Shown in pieces: positions 1 through 6,406 of a stretch of DNA of 7,737 bases. A model generated the notes under the pieces. That model was given only the letters and a program-made list of their open reading frames with translations. It searched no databases and was not told the origin of the DNA. The translations under genes and the position numbers were made by a program. Source of the DNA: an uncultured Clostridia bacterium (GTDB lineage Bacteria > Bacillota > Clostridia > Tissierellales > Peptoniphilaceae); contig CAMEGD010000064.1 of NCBI GenBank assembly GCA_945916025.1, forward strand, positions 1 through 7,737, read 5' to 3'. Every line of letters starts with the position of its first letter. The stretch's first letter is position 1.

Positions 1-689
1 CTAACCCCAATATCCACCCTATTAGAACTAGTGTCTATATTAAATTTCTTAAAGATTTGGCTCATCCACTTAGATCCAGACCTACCAGATGCAAGGACTA
101 ACTTGTCACATTCAAAGTCTCCCTTGTTGGTTTTCACTAAAAACTTATCATTTATTTTTTGAATATCACTAGCTGTAGTATTAAAAGTGTAGTGGATTTT
201 GTCTTCAGTATATTTATAAATCTTTTTTAAGATTTCATAGTTTCTATCAGTACCAAAATGCCTAACCTTAGCATTTAGTAGGTGAAGGTTGTTTTTTAGA
301 CAAAGGGTCTTTAAGTTTGTAGAATCAGTTTCAAAAAGTTTAGACTCCTGTCCATCAAAATCAACCATAACACTGTCTACATATTCCATTAGGTCTATGG
401 CCTTTTTTTGTCCTACTACCTTGTGAAGCTCTCCACCAAATTCAGTTGTAATATTGTATTTACCATCTGATAAGGTTCCAGCTCCACCATAACCTTGCAT
501 AATATTACAAGGCTTGCAGCCTATGCAGTTTTCTACTTTTCCAGCAGTAATAGGGCAAGACCTTCTGTAAATATCATTACCACCATCAATTACAAGTATC
601 TTTTTATCTGTATTTAATTTTGTAAATTCGTAAGCGGCGAAAACGCCAGCTGCACCAGAGCCTACAAAGACTATATCATAACTTTTCAT
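1..689 (-). CDS. FAD-dependent dehydrogenase, COG2509 type (N-terminal half; cut by window edge)
   Basis: An open frame runs from an ATG at 689 to the left edge without a stop, giving 229 residues; the family is usually about 450-530 residues, so roughly the C-terminal half lies outside. The N-terminus is a Rossmann FAD-binding fold: a beta strand, then GSGAAG (residues 10-15), with an acidic residue (D35) ending the second strand. A cysteine-rich stretch follows (C45, then CIGCKPC at 55-61) and runs into GGAGTLSDGK (68-77), the signature I associate with COG2509. RHFGTD, LASGRSGS and a terminal VDIGV also match that family. The start is supported by GGGAGG six bases upstream on the minus strand. 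The gene is divergent from the membrane-protein gene and not part of the formate dehydrogenase operon. The substrate is not known for this family; the protein should be cytoplasmic. Family assignment is from recognised motifs, not a search. Confidence 0.85.
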   Translation of the reverse strand, partial: MKSYDIVFVGSGAAGVFAAYEFTKLNTDKKILVIDGGNDIYRRSCPITAGKVENCIGCKPCNIMQGYGGAGTLSDGKYNITTEFGGELHKVVGQKKAIDLMEYVDSVMVDFDGQESKLFETDSTNLKTLCLKNNLHLLNAKVRHFGTDRNYEILKKIYKYTEDKIHYTFNTTASDIQKINDKFLVKTNKGDFECDKLVLASGRSGSKWMSQIFKKFNIDTSSNRVDIGV

Positions 690-722
690 TTTGCCTCCCA
701 AAACAATATTCTTCTACTTATA

Positions 723-751
723 ATTTTATCAATGATGGTGAAAATTAACAA
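723..751 (-). promoter_or_regulatory. Putative sigma-A promoter of the FAD-dependent dehydrogenase gene
   Basis: Read on the minus strand, a TTGTTA -35 box (751-746) and a TAAAAT -10 box (728-723) are separated by exactly 17 bases. They match the consensus at four and five of six positions. Transcription would start about 25 bases before the GGGAGG ribosome binding site and the ATG at 689. The surrounding sequence is AT-rich, so chance matches are possible. Confidence 0.5.
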
Positions 752-834
752 GAAATTAAAATTTATCAGAGACTCTTCCTACTAAATTAAAAGACTTCGA
801 ACTTGTACCTTAAAGAAAACTATTGTGCTATGCT

Positions 835-840
835 TATAAT
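835..840 (+). promoter_or_regulatory. Putative -10 box for the four-helix membrane protein gene
   Basis: A perfect TATAAT lies 26 bases before the TTG start, preceded by TGCT, close to an extended -10 arrangement but with one extra base. No good -35 box sits at 16-18 bases: the better TTGTAC at 803-808 is too far upstream (26-base spacer). A weak promoter or one helped by an activator is possible. The start point is inferred only. Confidence 0.4.
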
Positions 841-850
841 ATAAATACAT

Positions 851-860
851 AAGGGGGTGG
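851..860 (+). promoter_or_regulatory. Ribosome binding site that fixes the start of the membrane protein gene
   Basis: AAGGGGGTGG is a strong Shine-Dalgarno sequence. The in-frame GTG at 857 lies inside it and so cannot be the start used with it. The TTG at 866, five bases past its end, is at the right distance. Confidence 0.7.
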
Positions 861-865
861 AAAGA

Positions 866-1267
866 TTGAAAAATGATAGCTTAAACAAAACTACATATTA
901 CTTTCTTTTGACAATTTTGCCTATAATTTCTCTTGCCTTAGTAATATTACTTACTTATATGAAAGAAGAAATTAAAAGAAGTTTCGAATTTTCAATTATA
1001 ACACACTACTATATACCTTTAATAATTTTTGGGATTATAGTAATCTCATACTTAATCCTTATATATTATTGTAGAGACTACAACCATACAAAGTATCTTA
1101 AGATTATTACAACACTTTACTTATTGGTATTTATAATTGTTGAAATTGCAAATGCAAATTTGTTACTTGGAATTAACCTATTTACTTATAAATATTTAGA
1201 CCTATGTATAGTTTTCAATATTGCCGTCTATTTATTCTTGCGTACTTCTAGCAGGCTAGAAAATTAA
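866..1267 (+). CDS. Small four-helix integral membrane protein, unknown function
   Basis: This is a 133-residue protein read from a TTG start; an in-frame GTG at 857 would add three residues but lies within the ribosome binding site. Four hydrophobic segments are visible at about residues 11-32, 47-69, 80-103 and 108-125, linked by short loops. The loop between helices 2 and 3 (CRDYNHTKYLK) and the C-terminus (RTSSRLEN) carry the positive charges, so by the positive-inside rule both ends are probably cytoplasmic. Helix 3 holds polar residues (E93, N96, N98) that could face a partner, pore or substrate. There is no signal peptide, no lipobox and no cysteine pair. It has its own -10 box and ribosome binding site and is followed by a 226-base gap, so it is likely a single-gene unit. 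I do not recognise the family; no function is proposed. That it is a real gene is supported by the strong ribosome binding site and the regular helix pattern. Confidence 0.7.
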   Translation: MKNDSLNKTTYYFLLTILPIISLALVILLTYMKEEIKRSFEFSIITHYYIPLIIFGIIVISYLILIYYCRDYNHTKYLKIITTLYLLVFIIVEIANANLLLGINLFTYKYLDLCIVFNIAVYLFLRTSSRLEN

Positions 1268-1300
1268 ATAGTATAATTTAAAAATAAAACTAACTAATAT

Positions 1301-1357
1301 TTAGGAATTGATTTCTTATTTAGGAATTGATTTCTTATTTATGAGTTGGTTTTTTAT
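1301..1357 (+). repeat. 19-bp tandem direct repeat, three copies (two identical, one diverged)
   Basis: The unit TTAGGAATTGATTTCTTAT occurs at 1301-1319 and again, identical, at 1320-1338. A third copy at 1339-1357 matches at 15 of 19 positions. The copies abut with no spacer. The array lies in the leader of the formate dehydrogenase operon, ending about 94 bases before its putative -10 box, and 34 bases after the membrane protein's stop. It may be a regulator-binding array or slippage product; the sequence does not decide. Confidence 0.85.
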
Positions 1358-1374
1358 TGCTTTAAACTTTTGAT

Positions 1375-1410
1375 AACTCTTAATACAAAAAAGAAATATT
1401 AATTAGAGTT
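1375..1410. repeat. AT-rich inverted repeat with a bulge, upstream of fdhA
   Basis: The left arm AACTCTTAATA (1375-1385) can pair with TATTA (1397-1401) and AGAGTT (1405-1410), with three bulged bases (1402-1404) and an 11-base loop. Only two of the eleven pairs are G-C and no T-run follows, so as an RNA hairpin or terminator it is weak. It might instead be a DNA operator just upstream of the fdhA promoter. Low certainty. Confidence 0.3.
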
Positions 1411-1450
1411 TAATAAAAGGCCTTAATTTATACATTAACGAAAATTATTA

Positions 1451-1459
1451 TGTTATACT
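1451..1459 (+). promoter_or_regulatory. Putative extended -10 promoter of the formate dehydrogenase operon
   Basis: TGTTATACT fits the extended -10 form TGnTATAAT with one mismatch, 34 bases before the fdhA start codon. The position expected for a -35 box with a 17-base spacer (1431-1436, TACATT) matches poorly. That is common for extended -10 promoters and compatible with control by an activator. No recognised operator (Rex, Fnr/Crp) was found next to it. Confidence 0.5.
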
Positions 1460-1475
1460 CAGAATATTGATAAAT

Positions 1476-1485
1476 AAGAGGAGTG
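1476..1485 (+). promoter_or_regulatory. Ribosome binding site fixing the fdhA start
   Basis: AAGAGGAGTG ends eight bases before the ATG at 1494. A longer reading from TTG at 1467 would place this site inside the coding sequence, so 1494 is preferred. The protein from 1494 begins directly with the first beta strand of the ferredoxin domain, which agrees. Confidence 0.75.
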
Positions 1486-1493
1486 ATATTACA

Positions 1494-4232
1494 ATGATTA
1501 ATCTAAAAATTGATGGTCACAACATTAGTGTCGCAAACGATACCACAATTATAGAAGCAGCAAAATCTCTTGGAATAGAAATACCCCAATTATGCTATAT
1601 GAAAGAACTATCTCCTTTTGGGGGATGTAGAATGTGTATAGTAGAAATTAATGGAAAGAAAAAGCCAGAGATAGCCTGTTCGACTCTATGTAAAGAAGGT
1701 ATGGATATAAAGACTAATACTCCAAGGCTTCAAAAATATAGAAGAGAAACCCTAAAATTACTTATGAGTAATCACAAGGAAGAATGTCTAGTATGTAGTG
1801 CTACAGGTTCTTGTGAGCTTCAAGACCTTTGCTTTAAACTTGGAGTTAGGGGCCTATACGAAGGCAAAAAGACTAAACACCTACTAGATGGGAACAACCC
1901 AGTAATAGTAAGGGACCAAGACAAGTGCATAAAGTGTGGAAAATGCGTAAGAGTCTGTAATGAAATCCAGGTAACTGGTACATATGATTTCACAAATAGG
2001 GGCTTTGAAACAACTGTAACTACAGCCTTTGACCAACCTTTTAACAAAGATATTTGTAGAATGTGTGGCCAATGTGTTTCTGTTTGCCCAACTGGTGCCC
2101 TAGAAAACAAACAACTCATAAGATACAGGAACCATGAATTAGAAAAAGTCAGAACAACTTGTCCGTTCTGTGGAACTGGTTGTGTCTATGACCTAAACAT
2201 ATACAAAGGAAAAGTTGTGGGAGTTACTCCAGTAGAAGACACAAAATATGCTCCAATAAATGGAACACAAATGTGTGTAAAGGGAAGATTTCATATTGAT
2301 ATGATAACTTCCAAGGACAGGGTAACCACACCTCTTATTAAAGAAAATGGTAAGTTTAGAGAGGCAACTTGGGAAGAAGCCCTTACTTATACTGCAAAAA
2401 GACTTACTGAAATAAAAGAAAAGTACGGCTCAAAGGCCCTAGCAGGAACCTCAAGCGCTAGGTGTACCAACGAAGAAAACTATGTTTTACAAAAATTTGT
2501 TAGGGCAGTTTTAGGGTCTAATAACGTAGACCACTGCGCTAGAATTTGTCATGCCCCTTCAGTTACAGGCCTTCAACAAACCTTTGGAAATGGTGCAATG
2601 ACTAACTCTACAAACGAACTTTTAAGAGCAGACTTAGTCTTTATTATTGGTTCAAATACAACAGAAGCTCATCCAGTAATTGGTAACAAGGTAAAACAAG
2701 CCCTTCTTAAAGGAACAAAACTAATAGTTGCTGACCCTAGAAAAACAGAATTAGCTAGGATGTCCAATATTCACATGTCCCAAAAATCGGGTTCTGACAT
2801 AGCACTTATGAATGGGATTTGTAACATAATTATTGAAAATGGTTGGGAAGACAAGGACTATGTAGAAAAAAATTCTAGGTTCTTTGAAGAATTTAAGGAC
2901 CATGTTTCAAAATACACTCCAGAAGTTACTGAAGAAATTACTGGAATTGACAAGGAAACCTTATACAAGGTAGCAGAATCCTATGCTAAGGCTGATAGAG
3001 CTGCCATAATCTATGGTCTTGGAATAACTGAACACATAACTGGAACAAATAATGTAATATCAATATCTAACCTTGCCTTACTAACAGGACATGTAGGTAG
3101 AGAATCTACTGGCGTAAACCCACTTCGTGGACAAAACAATGTTCAAGGAGCATGTGATATGGGTGCACTTCCAAATACAATGCCAGGATACTTTAAGGTA
3201 ACAGATGTGGAATCAATGAGAAAGTTTGAAGAAGCATGGGGAGTTGAATTAGACAAAGAAGTTGGTTACTACCTACCAGATATGTTTGATGCTGGAGTTT
3301 CTGGAGACCTAAAGGCTATGTATCTAATGGGAGAAGATCCACTATTAACAGATCCCGATACAAACCATGTGATAAAAGGCTTTAATAACTTAGAATTTAT
3401 GGCCTGCCAAGAAATCTTCTTTAGTGAATCTACAAAGTACGCAGATGTAATCTTCCCAGCAGCTCTTTATGCTGAAAAAGACGGAACCTTCACTGCATCA
3501 GAAAGAAGAGTTCAAAGGGTTAGAAAGGCAGTTGAGGCTCCAGGTATGGCTATAGCAGACTGGAAGATAGTTGCAGGCGTAGCGAAAGCCATGGGAGCTG
3601 AAGGTTTTGATTGGAAAAATGAAGAAGAAATATTTGACGAAATGAGAATGTTAGCTCCACAGTTTAGGGGAATGACTTACGAAAGGTTAGAAGAAGCTGG
3701 ACTACAATGGCCTTGTTGGGATGAAGAACATCCAGGAACGAAGTTTATGTATGAAAACGGAGACTTCCCATTAGGAAAGGCAAACTTTGTACTAGTAGAC
3801 CACCAGGACCCAGACGAACTTCCAGATGAAGACTATCCAATGATCCTAAATACTGGTAGAAAACTAGGCCACTACAACGTAACTACTAGGTTCTCATCCA
3901 CTTTAAATGCAATTAATCCTTACGAAACAGCAGAAATTCACCCAATTGATGCTAAGAAACTTGGAATAAAAGAACTTGACTATATGAAAGTAACTTCTCG
4001 TAGAGGAGAGCTCATAACTAGGGCTAATATAACAGATAGAGTCCAACCAGGGATGATATTTATGACCCACCACTACAAAGAATCACCTGTAAATGTTCTT
4101 ACAAACGGGGCCTATGACCCTACTTCAAAGACTGCAGAATTTAAAGTTGCAGCTGTAAAAGTTGAAAAAGTAGCAGATAGGGATAATACTGTAAAGAAGT
4201 TTGTACCACTTACAGAAATTGTGGAGGGATAA
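1494..4232 (+). CDS. fdhA: Formate dehydrogenase catalytic (alpha) subunit, Cys-type, with HndD-like Fe-S N-terminus
   Basis: This 912-residue Mo/W-bis-pterin enzyme interconverts formate and CO2 in the cytoplasm. Domains in order: plant-type [2Fe-2S] ferredoxin (C34, C45, C48, C62); His-Cys3 [4Fe-4S] motif (H94, C98, C101, C107); two [4Fe-4S] ferredoxin motifs (C145/148/151/155 and C188/191/194/198); the pterin-proximal [4Fe-4S] site (C223, C226, C230, C261) with relay lysine K263; the catalytic molybdopterin domains; and the C-terminal pterin-binding domain from about residue 780. Compared with E. coli FdhF, the active-site selenocysteine is replaced by C352 (codon TGT at 2547-2549), followed by the conserved H353. 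The catalytic arginine is R545 in NPLRGQNN. It is first of three operon genes; the following ATG starts one base after its stop. The family relation to NAD-linked formate dehydrogenases is clear. Whether Mo or W is used, and the physiological direction, cannot be told. No fdhD or pterin synthesis gene is in the window. Confidence 0.95.
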   Translation: MINLKIDGHNISVANDTTIIEAAKSLGIEIPQLCYMKELSPFGGCRMCIVEINGKKKPEIACSTLCKEGMDIKTNTPRLQKYRRETLKLLMSNHKEECLVCSATGSCELQDLCFKLGVRGLYEGKKTKHLLDGNNPVIVRDQDKCIKCGKCVRVCNEIQVTGTYDFTNRGFETTVTTAFDQPFNKDICRMCGQCVSVCPTGALENKQLIRYRNHELEKVRTTCPFCGTGCVYDLNIYKGKVVGVTPVEDTKYAPINGTQMCVKGRFHIDMITSKDRVTTPLIKENGKFREATWEEALTYTAKRLTEIKEKYGSKALAGTSSARCTNEENYVLQKFVRAVLGSNNVDHCARICHAPSVTGLQQTFGNGAMTNSTNELLRADLVFIIGSNTTEAHPVIGNKVKQALLKGTKLIVADPRKTELARMSNIHMSQKSGSDIALMNGICNIIIENGWEDKDYVEKNSRFFEEFKDHVSKYTPEVTEEITGIDKETLYKVAESYAKADRAAIIYGLGITEHITGTNNVISISNLALLTGHVGRESTGVNPLRGQNNVQGACDMGALPNTMPGYFKVTDVESMRKFEEAWGVELDKEVGYYLPDMFDAGVSGDLKAMYLMGEDPLLTDPDTNHVIKGFNNLEFMACQEIFFSESTKYADVIFPAALYAEKDGTFTASERRVQRVRKAVEAPGMAIADWKIVAGVAKAMGAEGFDWKNEEEIFDEMRMLAPQFRGMTYERLEEAGLQWPCWDEEHPGTKFMYENGDFPLGKANFVLVDHQDPDELPDEDYPMILNTGRKLGHYNVTTRFSSTLNAINPYETAEIHPIDAKKLGIKELDYMKVTSRRGELITRANITDRVQPGMIFMTHHYKESPVNVLTNGAYDPTSKTAEFKVAAVKVEKVADRDNTVKKFVPLTEIVEG

Positions 4233-4233
4233 A

Positions 4234-4725
4234 ATGGCAGAATTTAACATAGAAAAATACAGTGAAGAAATAGAAAAACTAGACCTTTTATTAGACAAGT
4301 ATTACGGAAGAGACGGAGCCCTTATACCAGTTCTTCAAGAAACCCAAGAATTGTTTGGTTACCTTCCAAGGGAAATTCTAGAAAAAATATCTAGAAAACT
4401 ACAAGTTCCTATAGCTAGAATATATGGAGTAGCTACCTTCTATGCCCAATTTACCTTTGTTCCTACAGGAAAGTATAAGATTTCCGTATGTATGGGAACA
4501 GCATGTTATGTAAAAGGGGCAGAAGATATATTAAATAACTTCCAAAGTGACTTAGGAATTGGACTTGGAGAAACAACTCAAGACCAAAAGTTTTCTCTAA
4601 TAGAAACTAGGTGTGTAGGAGAGTGTTCCCTAGCGCCACTTGTAGTTGTAAATGAAAAAAGATATCCTCACTTTAAGATGAAGGATGTAGACAAACTAAT
4701 TGAAGAATTGAGAGGTGAAGAATAA
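4234..4725 (+). CDS. hndA: NuoE/HndA-like [2Fe-2S] subunit of the formate dehydrogenase complex
   Basis: This 163-residue protein is of normal length for the 24-kDa/NuoE/HndA family. An N-terminal helical part (LDLLLDKYYGRDGALIPVL, then IYGVATFYAQF at about 63-73) precedes a thioredoxin-like fold that binds one [2Fe-2S] cluster through C86 and C91 (CMGTAC) and C127 and C131 (CVGEC). In complex I and in bifurcating hydrogenases this cluster lies beside the FMN of the NuoF-type subunit. The start at 4234 is preferred over an upstream in-frame TTG at 4201 because GGAGGG (4223-4228) sits at the right distance. It begins one base after the fdhA stop, and its TAA overlaps the next ATG by one base, so the three are translationally coupled. 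The name follows NADP-reducing hydrogenase HndA; nuoE or hylA would be equally fair. It may gate electron flow in bifurcation, but that is inference. Confidence 0.93.
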   Translation: MAEFNIEKYSEEIEKLDLLLDKYYGRDGALIPVLQETQELFGYLPREILEKISRKLQVPIARIYGVATFYAQFTFVPTGKYKISVCMGTACYVKGAEDILNNFQSDLGIGLGETTQDQKFSLIETRCVGECSLAPLVVVNEKRYPHFKMKDVDKLIEELRGEE

Positions 4726-6296
4726 TGACTAAATTATCAGAAATGAAAGAAATGTATCTTCCCATCTTAAGAGAACGATTAGAAAAAGATGAAAATATAG
4801 ATACAGGTGGAGCCTACCCAAAACTAAAAGGGGACTTCTATGAAAGACAAACTAGGATAGCCCTAAAGAACTATGGAATAATAAATCCGAATTCAGTAGA
4901 AGAATACGTAGCCTTAGATGGATACAAGGGACTTGAAAAAGCAATATTTGAAATGACTCCTCAAGAAATTATAGACGAGCTTAATCTGTCTGGCCTACGT
5001 GGCAGAGGGGGAGCAGGATTTCCAACAGGAGTAAAATGGCAAACTGCCCTTGATGCAGAAGGGGATAAGAAATATGTAATTATGAATGCTGACGAAGGTG
5101 ACCCAGGAGCCTATATGGACAGGTCCATTATGGAAGGAGACCCTCATTCAGTTTTAGAAGGAATGGCAATTTGTGCTAGAGCAATAGGCTCTGACGAAGG
5201 ATTTATTTACATTAGGGCAGAGTATCCAAATGCAGTAAAACAACTAAGACAAGCAATTAAAGAAGCAGAAGCCCACAATCTTCTAGGAGACAAAATCTTA
5301 GGATCAGACTTTTCCTTCCATGTAAACCTAAGACTAGGTTCAGGTGCCTTTGTCTGTGGAGAAGGAACAGCCCTTATAGAATCCATAGAAGGCAACAGAG
5401 GCATGCCTCAACCAAAACTAAAGAGAACTGCAGTAGAAGGACTTTGGAACAAGCCAACAATAATAAATAACGTAGAAACCTTCGCAAATGTAGGCTATAT
5501 CCTTAACAAGGGAGGAGAAAACTATGCATCCATAGGAACAGAAGATACAACTGGGACAAAGGTCTTTGCCCTTGTAGGAAAGGTTAACAACTCTGGCCTT
5601 GTGGAAGTACCAATGGGAACTACAGTAAACCAAATCGTCTTTGACATAGGTGGAGGAATACCAAAGGATAGAAAAATTAAGGCAGTCCAAACAGGAGGAC
5701 CTTCAGGAGGAGTAATACCATCAAAATACTTTGACCTACCAATCGACTTTAAAAACCTAAAGGAAATTGGCTCCATAATGGGATCAGGTGGCCTAGTAGT
5801 TATGGACGAAACAGACTGTATGGTAGATATAGCAAAGTTCTTCTTAGAATTTACAGTAAGCGAATCCTGTGGGAAATGTACTCCATGTAGAGAAGGAACC
5901 ATGAGAATTCTAGAAATGCTAGAAAAAGTCACATCAGGAAAAGCTGAAGTAGAAATTCTAGAAAACTTAGAAAACCTATCCCAATACATTACAGACGTAT
6001 CCCTTTGTGGACTTGGCCAAACAGCATGTAACCCAGTATTATCAACTATAAGATACTTTAAAGATGAATATCTTGCCCATATAGAAGATAAGACCTGTCC
6101 ATCAGGAGCATGTAAGGACCTATCATCATACTTTATAACAGATGACTGTATAGGCTGTAAAATATGTGCAAAGAACTGTCCAGTTTCTTGTATAAGTGGA
6201 GAAACTAAGGAAAAACATGTAATTGACCAAGAAGCATGTATAAAATGCGGTGAATGTTACAATGTGTGTCCAGTAGGAGCAGTAATTACAAAATAA
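4725..6296 (+). CDS. hndC: NuoF/HndC-like FMN- and NAD(P)-binding subunit with C-terminal 2x[4Fe-4S]
   Basis: This 523-residue protein is the electron exit/entry module that exchanges electrons with NAD(P)H in the cytoplasm. After about 40 N-terminal residues with no cysteines comes the NuoF core: GLRGRGGAGFPTG (90-102) and NADEGDPGAYMDR for NADH and FMN binding, then CGEGTALIESIEG, an SLBB-like region, and the [4Fe-4S] ligands C382, C385, C388 and C428. A CPSGAC motif (C458, C463) follows, then two ferredoxin motifs (C475/478/481/485 and C505/508/511/515). The N-terminal thioredoxin-like [2Fe-2S] domain of HydB-type homologues is absent, so it resembles the shorter HndC form. AGAGGTG (4711-4717) precedes the ATG, which overlaps the hndA stop (TAATG). 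It is last in the operon and is followed by a terminator. Cofactor preference (NAD or NADP) and ferredoxin coupling cannot be read from the sequence. hylB is an alternative name. Confidence 0.94.
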   Translation: MTKLSEMKEMYLPILRERLEKDENIDTGGAYPKLKGDFYERQTRIALKNYGIINPNSVEEYVALDGYKGLEKAIFEMTPQEIIDELNLSGLRGRGGAGFPTGVKWQTALDAEGDKKYVIMNADEGDPGAYMDRSIMEGDPHSVLEGMAICARAIGSDEGFIYIRAEYPNAVKQLRQAIKEAEAHNLLGDKILGSDFSFHVNLRLGSGAFVCGEGTALIESIEGNRGMPQPKLKRTAVEGLWNKPTIINNVETFANVGYILNKGGENYASIGTEDTTGTKVFALVGKVNNSGLVEVPMGTTVNQIVFDIGGGIPKDRKIKAVQTGGPSGGVIPSKYFDLPIDFKNLKEIGSIMGSGGLVVMDETDCMVDIAKFFLEFTVSESCGKCTPCREGTMRILEMLEKVTSGKAEVEILENLENLSQYITDVSLCGLGQTACNPVLSTIRYFKDEYLAHIEDKTCPSGACKDLSSYFITDDCIGCKICAKNCPVSCISGETKEKHVIDQEACIKCGECYNVCPVGAVITK

Positions 6297-6307
6297 AACA
6301 AATACTT

Positions 6308-6348
6308 AACCCTTAAGTTGTGGCTAAAAACCAAACTTAAGGGTTTTC
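6308..6348 (+). terminator. Intrinsic terminator of the fdhA-hndA-hndC operon
   Basis: A perfect 12-bp inverted repeat, AACCCTTAAGTT (6308-6319) and AACTTAAGGGTT (6334-6345), encloses a 14-base loop. TGG and CCA inside the loop could add three pairs beyond one bulged base. The 3' arm runs straight into a T-rich tail (TTTTCTTT). It starts 12 bases after the hndC stop and separates the operon from the methyltransferase gene. Confidence 0.9.
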
Positions 6349-6355
6349 TTTAGCC

Positions 6356-6384
6356 TTTAATCTAGAAAAAATATAATATATAAT
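6356..6384 (+). promoter_or_regulatory. Putative promoter of the rRNA methyltransferase gene
   Basis: Two TATAAT boxes lie in tandem at 6372-6377 and 6379-6384. The second has TTTAAT (6356-6361) exactly 17 bases upstream, a weak -35 with three of six matches. The terminator just before and the ribosome binding site at 6391-6400 just after make a promoter here likely, but which -10 box is used is unclear. Confidence 0.55.
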
Positions 6385-6406
6385 ACTAGTAAGAGAGGAT
6401 TAGAAT

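Noticed and set aside
736..751. Possible Rex (NADH-sensing repressor) operator, GGTGAAAATTAACAA
   Set aside because: One half matches TTAACAA, but the other half is two bases too close for the 18-bp Rex palindrome, and the site is by the wrong gene.
857..865. GTG at 857 as start of the membrane protein
   Set aside because: It lies within the AAGGGGGTGG ribosome binding site; TTG at 866 is correctly spaced.
1467..1493. TTG at 1467 as start of fdhA
   Set aside because: It would put the AAGAGGAGTG site inside the gene and add nine residues before the ferredoxin domain; there is no site upstream of it.
1820..2119. Open frames on the minus strand inside fdhA (1820-2119 and 1884-2072)
   Set aside because: They lie opposite conserved Fe-S motifs of fdhA, have no ribosome binding site and read as shadow sequence.
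1494..2300. Catalytic gene being an [FeFe]-hydrogenase (HndD/HydA) because of its N-terminal Fe-S domains
   Set aside because: No H-cluster motifs follow; the C-terminal two thirds is a molybdopterin formate dehydrogenase with conserved Cys-His and Arg.
4201..4233. TTG at 4201 as start of hndA
   Set aside because: It overlaps the end of fdhA and has no ribosome binding site; ATG 4234 follows GGAGGG.
5207..5989. Minus-strand open frames inside hndC (5207-5404, 5418-5690, 5522-5989)
   Set aside because: They are antisense to the conserved NuoF core, lack ribosome binding sites and resemble no protein family.
4234..6296. Part of a respiratory complex I operon (nuoE, nuoF)
   Set aside because: No membrane subunits or nuoB/C/D genes are present, and the NuoF-like subunit has the extra C-terminal ferredoxin domain of soluble hydrogenase and formate dehydrogenase complexes.
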